Source: Nonomuraea typhae
GTDB lineage: Bacteria > Actinomycetota > Actinomycetes > Streptosporangiales > Streptosporangiaceae
Assembly (NCBI RefSeq): GCF_009760925.1
Contig: NZ_VRLV01000014.1
Coordinates: forward strand, 124,001-188,000
Direction: 5' to 3'
Length of the DNA stretch: 64,000 nucleotides
Shown here: in pieces, positions 25,235-34,174 of the stretch
Numbering within the stretch: the first letter of the stretch is position 1
Layout: every line of letters starts with the position of its first letter
Notes under the pieces: generated by a model
What the model was told of the DNA's origin: nothing
Database searches by the model: none
The model's input: the letters and a program-made list of their open reading frames with translations, nothing else
Program-made: the position numbers and the translations under genes

Positions 25235-25933
25235 ATGGCCCGGGGGGAGAACTACGTGCGCGCTGTCCAGACACCACCGACCGGGGCCGCCTCCGCCGTC
25301 TACCTGACCCTCGCCACCCAGGTCCTTTCCCTCGGGGCCCTGGTCGTCTTCGAGCAGGTACGCGGCCGCAGCCTCGCCGGCCAGATCGCCACACTGGGCC
25401 GCGAAGCGCGCGCCTCAGAAACCGTGATCGGGGCGGTGACCGTCTTCGCCGTCCTGATGATGCTGCTGGCCGGCACCACCCTGGCCGCCGCCATCGCCTA
25501 CCTGACCTGGCTCGTCCGCGCCCGCCAGACCAACACCCCCGCCACCCCGGCAGGCCCGGTCCTGGCCGCCTGGCTGGTACCCGGGGTGAACCTGATCGCC
25601 CCCTTCCTCCTCGCGGACGAGACCTGGCGCAACGCCCGGCCCCCCTTCGACCGGCGCGGACGCTGGCTGACGCTGCTGGGGGCGTGGTGGCTGGCATGCC
25701 TGGCGACGCTGTTCATGGTCGGGGCCAGGCTGCTGGACACCAGTTCGGGAGAGCTGACTGGGCTGGGGGCGGCGGAGCTGGGGGTGGCGGCGCTGGCCGC
25801 CGTACTGTGCGGGTGGACGGTGCGTGACATCACGACCATTCAGCGGTCGCTGCACGCGGCTGGGCCGGTGCGACTGCTGCCGATGGCACGCTCCCGTACG
25901 GCGGGGCGTTACACGACGGATGTGGCGTCCTGA
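25235..25933 (+). CDS. DUF4328-type membrane protein
   Basis: About 232 residues with four hydrophobic helices (AVYLTLATQVLSLGALVVF, TVFAVLMMLLAGTTLAAAIAYLTW, LTLLGAWWLACLATLFMVGA, and ELGVAALAAVLCGWTV). The YLTWLVRARQTN and AWLVPGVNLIAPFLLADETWR segments fit DUF4328 actinobacterial membrane proteins of unknown role. Two starts are credible: ATG 25235 behind GGGGAG at 10 bases, or GTG 25256 behind GGGGGAG at 6 bases. Confidence 0.75.
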   Translation: MARGENYVRAVQTPPTGAASAVYLTLATQVLSLGALVVFEQVRGRSLAGQIATLGREARASETVIGAVTVFAVLMMLLAGTTLAAAIAYLTWLVRARQTNTPATPAGPVLAAWLVPGVNLIAPFLLADETWRNARPPFDRRGRWLTLLGAWWLACLATLFMVGARLLDTSSGELTGLGAAELGVAALAAVLCGWTVRDITTIQRSLHAAGPVRLLPMARSRTAGRYTTDVAS

Positions 25934-26278
25934 AAAGCTAGGTCCTCCCTTCGGGCGGGCGTCCTTCTGGAGGGCCCACCCGTTACCCGTTTGGGTGGTC
26001 AGCCAGCTGGACCCCGCCCTGGTCGAAGGCCCTCGCTCCGCTCGGACGCCCTCATTTTCGGCGCGCCTGCGGCGCGCGGCTTGCGCGTAGAGATCGGCAG
26101 GATGCCGCGCTGTATGGCAACCCTCCGGACAGGACATCTGGGAAGGGTCCATGACCGTGAGCGTGGTGAAGTCGAAGACTCCGAGGATGTGCCGACGACC
26201 TCAGGGTCGGACACGCGACTCTCGGACTCATCGCAGTGGGCCTTGACCTCTCGCCTAACGGACACCACCGCTTGAGGT
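25934..26278. other. Intergenic stretch with GC-rich dyads
   Basis: No gene I can support. A small hairpin CCACCC...GGGTGG near 25976-26000 could end the DUF4328 transcript. Around 26030-26090 there is CCCTCGCTCCGCTCGGACG followed by alternating GCGCGC dyads. This kind of sequence is common between actinomycete genes and produces spurious Arg/Ala-rich frames. Confidence 0.45.
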
Positions 26279-26482
26279 TCAGCGATGCGCTCCCTCCTCC
26301 GCACGAATACGCAGCCACTCTGAGATGACTTCGCAGTTGAGGAATTCACGGTGTGGCGCGTTGTAGGTGTCCACCTGGCGCGATGATTCCCCGGCCTTGA
26401 CGCCGCGATCGGTGAGCGTGGCCTTCAGGTCGTTCACCGGGCTGAGCAGGCGGGACCTCTGCTCGGCCTCGGTGTACTGCAT
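26279..26482 (-). CDS. Small hypothetical protein (67 aa)
   Basis: Not recognised. ATG 26482 sits six bases behind AGGAGC, which makes it a credible gene despite its size. The sequence is hydrophilic and helical with no signal peptide or cysteine cluster: it starts MQYTEAEQRSRLLSPVNDLKA and ends WLRIRAEEGAHR. A single Cys lies in REFLNCEVISEW. It lies 104 bases behind the GRDP-like gene on the same strand and may be the last member of a four-gene set (27911 to 26279). Confidence 0.55.
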   Translation of the reverse strand: MQYTEAEQRSRLLSPVNDLKATLTDRGVKAGESSRQVDTYNAPHREFLNCEVISEWLRIRAEEGAHR

Positions 26483-26586
26483 GATCCGCTCCTATCCACC
26501 AGGCCCGACAGCCGTTCCGCTTCGCGAGCCGGGGTTGACACCGTTGCCGTTCCAGGTGTGTGCGTGCCCATGCGCGCGCCTCTCGT

Positions 26587-27090
26587 CTACCCGCCGCCAC
26601 CGTCCCCCACGTGATCGCCCGAGTAGCACGAGGTGCAGTTGGCCTTGCTCGTGGCCGCCGCATCACGCGGCCAGAGCCCGTCCAGCACGTAGAAGCCTTG
26701 CTCACGCAGCAGGTCAGCGGTTTCGCCCACCGTGTACACATTCCGCGCCGACCGGAGCACTTCGGGGTTGTCGCTGGGGGTGTGGTGTACGAATGCGCCA
26801 TGGCGCCGGCAGTGATGGTTGTACTCGGCCGTGTACAGGATGAAGGTGTCCCACGCCGCATCAACGGTCGGCGAGGGAGACAGCGCCCGGGAGGTGTCCT
26901 GGGCCGCCACCACCAGGAAGATCAGCGCCTGATCCAGCGCCTGACGCGCCAGGTTGGGCGCGAAGTCATGTGTGGCCACGATGCGGGCCACAACCCGCTC
27001 AAACAGCGCCTCAGCAGCCTTGTCGTCGCCCGGATGGCGCGGGTCCTCCAGCCGTGCCGCCCCGGTACGCATACCGATCATCGAAGACAT
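26587..27090 (-). CDS. GRDP-like protein with Cys/Gly-rich tail
   Basis: 167 residues. The central DAAWDTFILYTAEYNHHCRRHG followed by AFVHHTP matches the conserved core of the glycine-rich domain-containing-protein-like family (PF07173), whose bacterial members are uncharacterised. The last 16 residues, CTSCYSGDHVGDGGGG, form a separate tail with a CxxC pair and a run of four Gly before the stop. It could be a metal-binding tail or a modification target; this is speculative. ATG 27090 follows GAAAGGAGCAAGCTC. Neighbours on the same strand are small unknown genes. Confidence 0.7.
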   Translation of the reverse strand: MSSMIGMRTGAARLEDPRHPGDDKAAEALFERVVARIVATHDFAPNLARQALDQALIFLVVAAQDTSRALSPSPTVDAAWDTFILYTAEYNHHCRRHGAFVHHTPSDNPEVLRSARNVYTVGETADLLREQGFYVLDGLWPRDAAATSKANCTSCYSGDHVGDGGGG

Positions 27091-27297
27091 GAGCTTGCTC
27101 CTTTCAGCGGATGGAGTCTTGGTGGCCCCGCCGCGGCATCACCGGCGAGGGCCACCGCACGGCTGAGCCCTGAGACGGGGTGTTCCCGATCGAGGACCGT
27201 GCCACCGGGCGCCCCAATGTCCCGGACCGGGGCCCATGCCCACGGCCGGACGCGATGGGGGCGTCCCGTCAGCCGTGTGTCTATCTATCCCCCGTGA

Positions 27298-27579
27298 TCA
27301 CGATGCCTCCATGGCCTGACTCAGGGCAGCCGGGCGCGCAAGTCTGACCTCGGCGAGGAACGCTGCGATGAACTCCCCGAGCAAAACCTCAGCCTGCGCC
27401 TTCGCCTCCTCGCTGGTACGGAAGCTCTCATCCGGCAACCGAACACCCTGGCGATCCGGCAGGCGGGGGTACAGGGTGAACCCGTACCTGTGATCAACCA
27501 GGGAGAACGCCTTGATCTCTCCGACCATCCCGTATTCGGTGTCTCGGAAGTGGGACGTCCAGGCAATCTCAACGCTCAT
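27298..27579 (-). CDS. Hypothetical protein (93 aa)
   Basis: Not recognised. ATG 27579 lies seven bases behind AGGAGG, an ideal ribosome site. The protein is soluble, with an alternating beta pattern (SVEIAWTSHFRDTEYGMVGEIKAFSL) then a helix-rich C-terminus (EEAKAQAEVLLGEFIAAFLAEV). It sits between two other small minus-strand genes, and the 207-bp gap to the GRDP-like gene shows no further gene. Confidence 0.6.
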   Translation of the reverse strand: MSVEIAWTSHFRDTEYGMVGEIKAFSLVDHRYGFTLYPRLPDRQGVRLPDESFRTSEEAKAQAEVLLGEFIAAFLAEVRLARPAALSQAMEAS

Positions 27580-27632
27580 GAGGCTGCCTCCTGCTCACGC
27601 TCATCTCCTCACGTTGACCCGGCGCCGAACCC

Positions 27633-27911
27633 TCATGAGGAGCGAACAGACTGTCCGGAGACGGCCGGGTCAACACCTTCGTGATGCCGGAGATGTTGGG
27701 CCGCCAGCGGCGTTGGGGTCGCCTCAGGCCAGATCTCCTCAAGCTCTTCCGGCGCAGGGTCGCCCACGAACACCCGACGCGGGGCGGCACTGTCGCTGTA
27801 TGCGAGGGGGTTTGCGTACCGACGCTGTGCGCTGTGTGCGGGGCCATGCATCAACGGTGACGGCTCGTCCACGGCACAGGCTAGTAGTTTGACTATGTTT
27901 GACACCTCCAA
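27633..27911 (-). CDS. Hypothetical protein (92 aa)
   Basis: Not recognised. The start is uncertain: TTG 27911 lies eight bases behind GAGGAG, and a GTG follows two codons later. The middle, SDSAAPRRVFVGDPAPEELEEIW, has ordinary protein composition, whereas the other frames here are Arg-rich. It faces the DUF6879 gene across a short divergent promoter region (27912-27981) and may be the first gene of a small minus-strand set. Confidence 0.45.
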   Translation of the reverse strand: MEVSNIVKLLACAVDEPSPLMHGPAHSAQRRYANPLAYSDSAAPRRVFVGDPAPEELEEIWPEATPTPLAAQHLRHHEGVDPAVSGQSVRSS

Positions 27912-27981
27912 ATCGCCTGCTCCTCTTGACCGGCGATAAGGATTGGGCGAAGGTCAAAGCCCGACCCGGACGGAGTGCCTC

Positions 27982-28737
27982 GTGGACAATTGCGCCCTCA
28001 AGTTCGTAGGTCTCGACCCCGACACGCCCGACGAAGAGTGTCCGGCGGTCTTCGTTGACCCCATCACGGGAGACCTGTTCTTTCAGGGCCGTATCGTCAC
28101 CGATCCAGAGATACTCAAGCGCTTCGCCGAAGACGCACCAATCGGAGACGACGAAGCAGTCGTGTGGCAACCGAAGCGGATGCGCCCGATCATCGCTGAC
28201 GCCCTGAGCGGGACGTACGCCATGGACGTGGAAGGCCCCGGCGCACCCACCTTCGCGGCATTGCTGGCCAGCACCAAGCGCTCAGCCGTTCACCTCGAAA
28301 TGCGCGATGTGTACGACGAGAGCGATCCCGCCTATCAAGACTTCCTGGCTGGTGGCCCTGGAACCTATGACCGATCGAAATGGACCGGTCTTGTCTCCGA
28401 AGCCGTCAGCCGCGGCGTCGTCATACGCCGGCTGAGGATCATCTCCGAACCGGTCACGCCGTACATCAGGTGGGAGCACCGGCTCACCCCCGAGAACATC
28501 TCGGCAGGAGAGGATGTCCGGTGGCTCCCTCGCAAGAGGGCCTATGACCTGCTGTTGCCGGGTGCTGATCTGTGGATGTTCGATCAGCGTTTGGTTCGCT
28601 TCCATCACAACGCGGGAGATGGCCGGAGTCTGAAGGAGTACGAGTTCGTCAGCGACCCTCGCCGTGTCGCTCAGACGGTAGGTGCCTTTGAGATGGCTTG
28701 GGAGCGCGCCATACCGCACGATGGCTACAAGATCTAG
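27982..28737 (+). CDS. DUF6879-type protein fused to a small N-terminal domain
   Basis: 251 residues. The C-terminal ~165 residues (FAALLASTKRSAVHLEMRD, SRGVVIRRLRIISEPVTPY, DLWMFDQRLVRFHHNAGDG) match DUF6879 proteins. Those usually neighbour XRE/DUF5753 regulators, as here, and probably act with them. The first ~80 residues (FVGLDPDTPDEECPAVFVDP, later IGDDEAVVWQPKRMRP) look like a small protein that in relatives I recall as a separate adjacent gene; the fusion is my inference. GTG 27982 follows CGGAGTGCCTC. Its TAG stop shares bases with that of the convergent XRE gene. Confidence 0.78.
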   Translation: MDNCALKFVGLDPDTPDEECPAVFVDPITGDLFFQGRIVTDPEILKRFAEDAPIGDDEAVVWQPKRMRPIIADALSGTYAMDVEGPGAPTFAALLASTKRSAVHLEMRDVYDESDPAYQDFLAGGPGTYDRSKWTGLVSEAVSRGVVIRRLRIISEPVTPYIRWEHRLTPENISAGEDVRWLPRKRAYDLLLPGADLWMFDQRLVRFHHNAGDGRSLKEYEFVSDPRRVAQTVGAFEMAWERAIPHDGYKI

Positions 28738-29606
28738 CCAAGCTCCTGCAGAGCTGCCTCGATCAGGGCCTCTGCTCGGTCACCGTGCACCGCTAGCGCG
28801 AACAGACGCTCAAAAGCATGGGTGTACATGGCCACCTCGGTTGCGAGCCTCACCGACAGATAGCCGGATACCAGTTCCACGTTCACCAGTGCGTTATCGG
28901 TCATGGTGAAGGTCTCTCGTGGGCGCATACCGCGCCGGTCTGCGTTCATGGGGATGACTCCGAACGACACCGACGGCAAGCACATCACCGCCAACAGGTG
29001 GCGCAACTGCTCCGCATGTGTCTCCTGGCTGACGGTCCGGTACCGGAGCACGACCTCTTCAACCACGAAGACGAACCGCTTACCGGGCCGGTGCAGTACC
29101 GATTGCCGGTCCATCCGCTCAGCTACCGCCCCGGCGATGTCCTGCACTCTGTCATCAGCTTCCACGCCTTGCTCCGACCAGATATCCGCCAGTACCTCCC
29201 GCAAGTACCCCTCCGACTGCAGAAGGCCGGGAATGCCTCGGGACTGGTAGACACGCAGCAGACGCAAGCGCTCGTACTTATCACGTACAGACTCTTGAGC
29301 CTTCTTCAACCCGCCACGGTTGAGCTGCTGATAACTGATCCACATGCCCGCCACAGCGGCCTGTTCGGCTAGAAGCTCCTCGGCGCGTCCCTGCGATGCT
29401 CCACAGATCTGACACCACAACCGCACATGGTCAGCAGTGATGGTCCGCTGCGCCTTCTCAATCCTCGACACGATCGTGCCGTCCGCCCACCCCGCCCGTT
29501 TGGCGAACTCCCGACCAGAGATCCGGGCAGCCTCACGCATCTCCCGGAGCTGGCCGGCGAGACGTTTCCGGGCGGCCTGGGCTGAAGAAGACGGTGAGGT
29601 CGGCAT
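28734..29606 (-). CDS. XRE-family regulator with DUF5753 domain
   Basis: About 290 residues. The helix-turn-helix at about 10-70 (LREMREAARISGREFAKRAGWADGTIVSRIE) is followed by the DUF5753 ligand-like domain (YERLRLLRVYQSRGIPGLLQSEGY, ERMDRQSVLHRPGKRFVFVVEE). Hundreds of such proteins occur in actinomycetes, usually with a DUF397 or DUF6879 partner; some act in development (WhiJ-like). Here the DUF6879 gene is convergent and shares the stop bases. I start at ATG 29606; 21 upstream in-frame residues look unrelated. Confidence 0.85.
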   Translation of the reverse strand: MPTSPSSSAQAARKRLAGQLREMREAARISGREFAKRAGWADGTIVSRIEKAQRTITADHVRLWCQICGASQGRAEELLAEQAAVAGMWISYQQLNRGGLKKAQESVRDKYERLRLLRVYQSRGIPGLLQSEGYLREVLADIWSEQGVEADDRVQDIAGAVAERMDRQSVLHRPGKRFVFVVEEVVLRYRTVSQETHAEQLRHLLAVMCLPSVSFGVIPMNADRRGMRPRETFTMTDNALVNVELVSGYLSVRLATEVAMYTHAFERLFALAVHGDRAEALIEAALQELG

Positions 29607-30109
29607 CGTATGCCATATTCCCGCAAGGCAAGATCGCTGCGTGCTCCGGGTGGCGAACATCTGTGGCAATCACGGGTCGGCACGAAGTCAGGACATCGCC
29701 GACGAATGACCGTGAACATCTGATGGTCCTGACTCCGGCGCGGCTGGATCTCGCCGAGCAAGGCGGAAGGACACGCCGTCGGCCTTGACACGGATGCGTT
29801 GAGGGTTGGCGACGAAGCGCCCAAACTCGGCTGGGCGGCCCTCACCGTCGTGGACAACGCGTTCAGCCACTGGAAGACGCAGTTGAGGACCTCACATGCG
29901 TGACAACCGACGGAACTCCGCGTCTGGGCACAACCTCATCCTGAACTCTTAGCTGTGACGCTGGGCTCGACCAAGGATGTGGTGGCGGGCCTCCCGTATC
30001 ACGCCGCGTGAGGACCATCCCCACGACCGGCGGCGACAGGGCCCGGCGCATAGGAGCAGACTGCACCTCCCGGAGACTCGATCGTGTACGGCGAGCCGGC
30101 ATCGAACGG
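29607..30109. other. Intergenic stretch with no convincing gene
   Basis: The stretch lies between the XRE gene start and the dnaE2 stop. A minus-strand frame at 29688-29870 (60 residues, containing FGRFVANPQRIRVKADGVSF) has protein-like composition but no clear ribosome site. A short plus-strand frame around 29800-29900 (LGWAALTVVDNAFSHW) is equally weak. They overlap on opposite strands, so at most one is real. Possibly a decayed accessory gene. Confidence 0.4.
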
Positions 30110-33100
30110 TCAGACCGCGACCCGAGTAGGCCCGGAGCTCCCCTGGCTGGCGTGCCAGAGTCTGCGAGGCGGCGCGGTCGTGATGGCCGGGCCCAGGTCG
30201 GAGTACGGCGAGAGCAGGAACCCGTTGGCGTACTCGATCCGCCGCCCGCCCACGTTCTCCCTCTCTTCGGGCACCCGAGCCACCAACTCCCGAACGACCT
30301 CGGCCCCCCGAACCCGCCAAAGCCGATCAAGCTCCACCAGATCCCAGCAGTCCACGGCCCGCATGGAGATGGCCCGCGGCCCAGTACGCCTGATCACCCC
30401 GCGCGCCACCATCAGCCACGCCCCGAACACCGTAGCCGCGCAGTGCCCCTGGACCGACTCGAAGAAGGTCAGATCCACCGGCCCGGTCGAGTCGTCAAGG
30501 GTAGTGAAGATGACCCGCTGGCCCGACCGCACGGCCGGGGTCTGGGTGGCGACCTTGACGCCCGCCACCAGTACCTCGGCGCCGTTGCGCTGGTCGAGGA
30601 GGTCCTTGGAGCGGATCACGCCGAGCAGGTCGAGCAGTTCGTCGTGGAAGGCGATGACGTGCCTGCTGACGTCGATGCCGAGGATCTCGAGTTCCGCCTC
30701 GACCATTTCGCTCTCGGTCATCTCGGGGAGTTCGCCGGGGGTGATGTGTTCGGTGAACCCGAGGGGCAGTTGGACCGCGCCACCAAGCTCCTGGTCCGGG
30801 AGCGGGAAATCCGGTATGCCGGAAGAAGCGCCCCCCGGCAGGGCACCGCCGGGTGAGCCCGGTGGGGTCGCGGCGCCGTTCTGCCGGGGGGCTGCCGTTG
30901 AGGCGGCCGGAGGTACGGCGCCGGTTGATGAGACGTATCCGCGGCGTTTGCGTGGCCTCACGCCGGAACCTGCAGATGAGGCCCGTTCCAGCACGCCGGC
31001 CTGGGCGATCAGGTCCCGCCGGGTCAGTTCGCCCGCTCGCCAGCGCTCCCCGCCGGGGTGCAGATCGTGCAGCGCGTCCAGTCCGCCCACCTGCACGATC
31101 CGCTCCATGATCGGCCGGGACGGCCGGGCCCGGTCCCAGAAGTCGGCCAGCGACGTGTACGGCTGGCCGGCCACCATGCGCGCGACCTCGGCCTCGCTGA
31201 CCCCTCTGACCGCCGAGAACGGCACCCGCAGCGCGTACCCCTTGCCGATCTCCGCGATCCGGAAGTCCCGCCGGCGGTAGTCTCCCAGGTCGGCGGGTTT
31301 GACCCGGAGCTTCAGCCGCTCGACCTGCCAGTCTTTGCCGGACTTGTTGATGTCCAGCGGCAGGATGGCCACCCCGCACTGGCGGGCCTCGTCGATGATG
31401 ACCCGCTGCGGGTACATGCCGGGCTCGTGGGTGAGCACCCCGGCGAAGAAGGCGGCCGCGTGGTGCCGTTTGAGCCAGGCCGACTGGTACGTGGGCAGCG
31501 CGAACGCCGCCGCGTGCGCCTTGCAGAAGCCGAAGGCGCCGAACGCGTCGAGCACCTTCCACGCCTTCTCCACCTCGGCGGCGGAGAACCCCTGCGACTT
31601 GGCCAGCGGCACGAACGTCTTGCGGACGCGCTCCCGCCCGGCCTCCGTGGACAGGGTGCGCCGCATGGTCTCGGCGTAGTGGAGGTCGCGGCCGGTCATC
31701 ACCTGGATGATCTTGAGGACCTGCTCGTGGAAGACGACCACGCCGTGCGTCTCCTTGAGGGCCTCGCGCAGTCTCTCGTGCGGATAGTACGGCTGCCGCC
31801 ACCCGTGCCTGGCCTCCAGGTAGGGGGTGACCATGTCGGAGTTGACCGGCCCCGGCCGGAACAGCGAGATGTCCACGATCAGGTCGTGCATCGTGCGGGG
31901 TTCCAGCTTGGCCACGAGTTCGCGCTGGCCGGGCGACTCGATCTGGAAGCAGCCGAGGGTACGGCTGGCGCAGATCATGTCGTAGGTGGTGGCGTCGTCG
32001 TGGGGGACGGCGTCCAGGTCGACGTCGAGGTCGTCGACCCGCTTGATCTCGCTGAGCGTGTAGGCCATGGCCGACTGCATGCGCACGCCGAGCACGTCGA
32101 GTTTGAGCAGCCCGGCCTCCTCCACGTCGTCCTTGTCGAACTGGGACATCGGGAACTCCAGCAGGCTGCGCTCCACCGGGGTCACGTCCTTGAGGCCGGA
32201 GTTGCCGATGAGCACGCCGCAGGGGTGCAGGGCGATGTGCCGGGGCAGGCCGTCGAGTTTCTCGGCCAGGCGGAAGACGCGGTCGAGGCCGGCTTCGCCG
32301 AGGCGGCTGTCGCGTAGTTCCGGCAGGTCGTTGAGGGAGGCGGTGATCTGGCGGGCGCGGATGTGCGGGAACGCCTTGGCGATGGCGTCGATCTCGTGCG
32401 GCGGCAGGCCCATGGCGCCGCCGACGTCGCGGATGGCGCTGCGCGCCCGGTAGGTCTCCATCATGGACACGCAGGCCACGCGGGCCTCGCCGTACTCCTC
32501 GAAGATGGCCTTGTAGCAGTCGAGGCGGCGGGCGGATTCGACGTCGATGTCGATGTCGGGCAGGCCGATGCGGCCGTAGGACAGGAAACGTTCCATGAGG
32601 AGGCCGTGCTCGAGGGGGTTCACCTCGCCGATGCCGATGAGGTAGTTGACCAGGCTGCCGGCGCCAGACCCCCGGATAGCACACCTGATGCCCATTTTTC
32701 GGATCATGTCGGTGATACCGACGACTGCCACGAAATATCCGGACAGCTTCTTGTTCTCGATGATCGACAACTCCTGGTCCAGGCGTTCCCTGGCCTCGCG
32801 GGAGCCGGTCAGGCCGCGGTTGATCAGGCCGTCCTCCACCCGGTTGCGCAGCAGCGGCACCGGGTCGCCGCCGATCTCGGGCAGGTGCAGGTTCGGCGGG
32901 TCGCTGCGCAGGGCCAGCATCGACGCCGGGTCCACCGCGCACGCCTCGGCGAGCTGGCGCGTGGTGTGCATCAGCCGCCCGGCCCGCTCGCCGTCGGCGC
33001 CGCAGATCTTGGTGGCGACCTGCCACATCTCCTTGGTGCCCTTGAGGTAGGCGTGCGAGGTCGCCCGGTCCAGGTGGCGCGGGTGCAGGGGGACGAGCTG

Positions 33101-33838
33101 GCGGGCCGCGTCCAGCACGTCCCCCACCTGGTGGTCGGCCGGGTGGAGATAGCGCACCTGGTTGGTCAGCACCGCGGGCACGCCCAGCGACTCGGCCAGC
33201 GCCAGCATGCGCACGGCGGTGCCGGAGTCGCGGTAGCCGTACTGGTCGACCAGCTCGATCGCGATCCCCGAGACCATGGAACGCCACAGGTTGAGCAGCA
33301 CCCTGGCCTGCTCGTCGCGGCGCGCGGCGATCGCCCTGCCCACGTCGGAACGCGGGCCGAGCAGCACCACGAGCCGGTCGTCGGCGCCCAGCTCGGCCAG
33401 CAGCTCACGGGTCACCCACGGGTCGCCGCGCTCGCCCATGTGGTGGGCGGCCGTGACCAGCCGCGCCAGCCGTGACCAGCCGCCCCTGCGGGCCAGCACG
33501 GTGACGCGGTCCTCGGCCGCGGGACCGGTCTTCGGGCGTACGGCGGAGCCGCGGCCGGCGGACTCGCCCCAGAAGGACGCGTCGTGCCCCGGCCCGGGAA
33601 CGCCCGCGTAGATGTCGGGCCGCAGCGCCAGGTTCACCCCGAACACCGCGCGCAGCTTGGCGTCGGCGCAGGCCTGGGCGTGCTTGACCGCGCCGTAGAG
33701 GCCGTCGCGGTCGGTCAGGGCGAGGATGTCCATGCCGTGCTCGGCGGCCCGGGTGGCCAGCTGCGCCGGGAAGGCGGTGCCGTACCGCATCGAGTAGGCC
33801 GAGCAGACGCTCAGGTGCGGGAACGGGCGGGCGGCCAT
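30110..33838 (-). CDS. dnaE2: Error-prone-type DNA polymerase III alpha subunit (DnaE2/ImuC)
   Basis: 1242 residues. An N-terminal PHP domain (LSVCSAYSMRYGTAFP, ALTDRDGLYG) is followed by the C-family polymerase core with catalytic aspartates in GLPDIDIDVESARR near residue 425 and the later GCFQIESPGQR near 625. A helix-hairpin-helix region comes next, then a Pro/Ala/Gly-rich linker near 950-1000, and an OB-fold near 1090-1190 (VLVAGVKVATQTPAVRSGQRV). DnaE2 does mutagenic translesion synthesis with ImuB in the SOS response. It is longer than the usual ~1080 residues, mainly through the linker and OB tail. ATG 33838 overlaps the DUF6504 stop as ATGA. The neighbouring imuB usually expected is absent. 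Confidence 0.87.
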   Translation of the reverse strand: MAARPFPHLSVCSAYSMRYGTAFPAQLATRAAEHGMDILALTDRDGLYGAVKHAQACADAKLRAVFGVNLALRPDIYAGVPGPGHDASFWGESAGRGSAVRPKTGPAAEDRVTVLARRGGWSRLARLVTAAHHMGERGDPWVTRELLAELGADDRLVVLLGPRSDVGRAIAARRDEQARVLLNLWRSMVSGIAIELVDQYGYRDSGTAVRMLALAESLGVPAVLTNQVRYLHPADHQVGDVLDAARQLVPLHPRHLDRATSHAYLKGTKEMWQVATKICGADGERAGRLMHTTRQLAEACAVDPASMLALRSDPPNLHLPEIGGDPVPLLRNRVEDGLINRGLTGSREARERLDQELSIIENKKLSGYFVAVVGITDMIRKMGIRCAIRGSGAGSLVNYLIGIGEVNPLEHGLLMERFLSYGRIGLPDIDIDVESARRLDCYKAIFEEYGEARVACVSMMETYRARSAIRDVGGAMGLPPHEIDAIAKAFPHIRARQITASLNDLPELRDSRLGEAGLDRVFRLAEKLDGLPRHIALHPCGVLIGNSGLKDVTPVERSLLEFPMSQFDKDDVEEAGLLKLDVLGVRMQSAMAYTLSEIKRVDDLDVDLDAVPHDDATTYDMICASRTLGCFQIESPGQRELVAKLEPRTMHDLIVDISLFRPGPVNSDMVTPYLEARHGWRQPYYPHERLREALKETHGVVVFHEQVLKIIQVMTGRDLHYAETMRRTLSTEAGRERVRKTFVPLAKSQGFSAAEVEKAWKVLDAFGAFGFCKAHAAAFALPTYQSAWLKRHHAAAFFAGVLTHEPGMYPQRVIIDEARQCGVAILPLDINKSGKDWQVERLKLRVKPADLGDYRRRDFRIAEIGKGYALRVPFSAVRGVSEAEVARMVAGQPYTSLADFWDRARPSRPIMERIVQVGGLDALHDLHPGGERWRAGELTRRDLIAQAGVLERASSAGSGVRPRKRRGYVSSTGAVPPAASTAAPRQNGAATPPGSPGGALPGGASSGIPDFPLPDQELGGAVQLPLGFTEHITPGELPEMTESEMVEAELEILGIDVSRHVIAFHDELLDLLGVIRSKDLLDQRNGAEVLVAGVKVATQTPAVRSGQRVIFTTLDDSTGPVDLTFFESVQGHCAATVFGAWLMVARGVIRRTGPRAISMRAVDCWDLVELDRLWRVRGAEVVRELVARVPEERENVGGRRIEYANGFLLSPYSDLGPAITTAPPRRLWHASQGSSGPTRVAV

Positions 33839-34104
33839 CAGTCCCACGCCCGTAGCAGCAGCCAGCCGCCGCTGGCGGTGTCGAAACGGAGCTCGTAGGT
33901 GCCGCTCTCGCGGCCCGGGCCGGCCTCCACCCGCCAGAACTGCCGTTCGCCGGGGTCGCCCTCGCTGGTCTTCCACCACTCGCGGGCCACCACCCAGTGG
34001 TCGAGCACGCGGCGGACGAGATAGAGACGGTCACGCCAGACGAATTGGGTGGGTTCCCCGTCACGGGTCCACACTTCGATGGGATCACCGTAAAGTCTGC
34101 TCAA
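33838..34104 (-). CDS. DUF6504 protein, partner of the mutasome polymerase
   Basis: 88 residues, a compact beta-rich protein: MSRLYGDPIEVWTRDGEPTQF, then FVWRDRLYLVRRVLDHWVVAREWW and YELRFDTASGGWLLLRAWD. DUF6504 proteins are found beside ImuB/DnaE2-type genes in actinomycetes; the biochemical role is unknown. The start codon is TTG 34104, supported by GGGGAGAGGG upstream. It is translationally coupled to dnaE2 by ATGA and preceded by an SOS box. Confidence 0.82.
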   Translation of the reverse strand: MSRLYGDPIEVWTRDGEPTQFVWRDRLYLVRRVLDHWVVAREWWKTSEGDPGERQFWRVEAGPGRESGTYELRFDTASGGWLLLRAWD

Positions 34105-34174
34105 GACGTTCCCTCTCCCCGCGGCTCTGGTCCTTCGGCTGAGCCACCCGGGGGAAGGCGGGCGCTTCTCTTAC

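Noticed and set aside
29369..29857. 162-residue minus-strand frame over the XRE start
   Set aside because: It overlaps the XRE helix-turn-helix coding in another phase and is Ser/Arg/Pro-rich without motifs.
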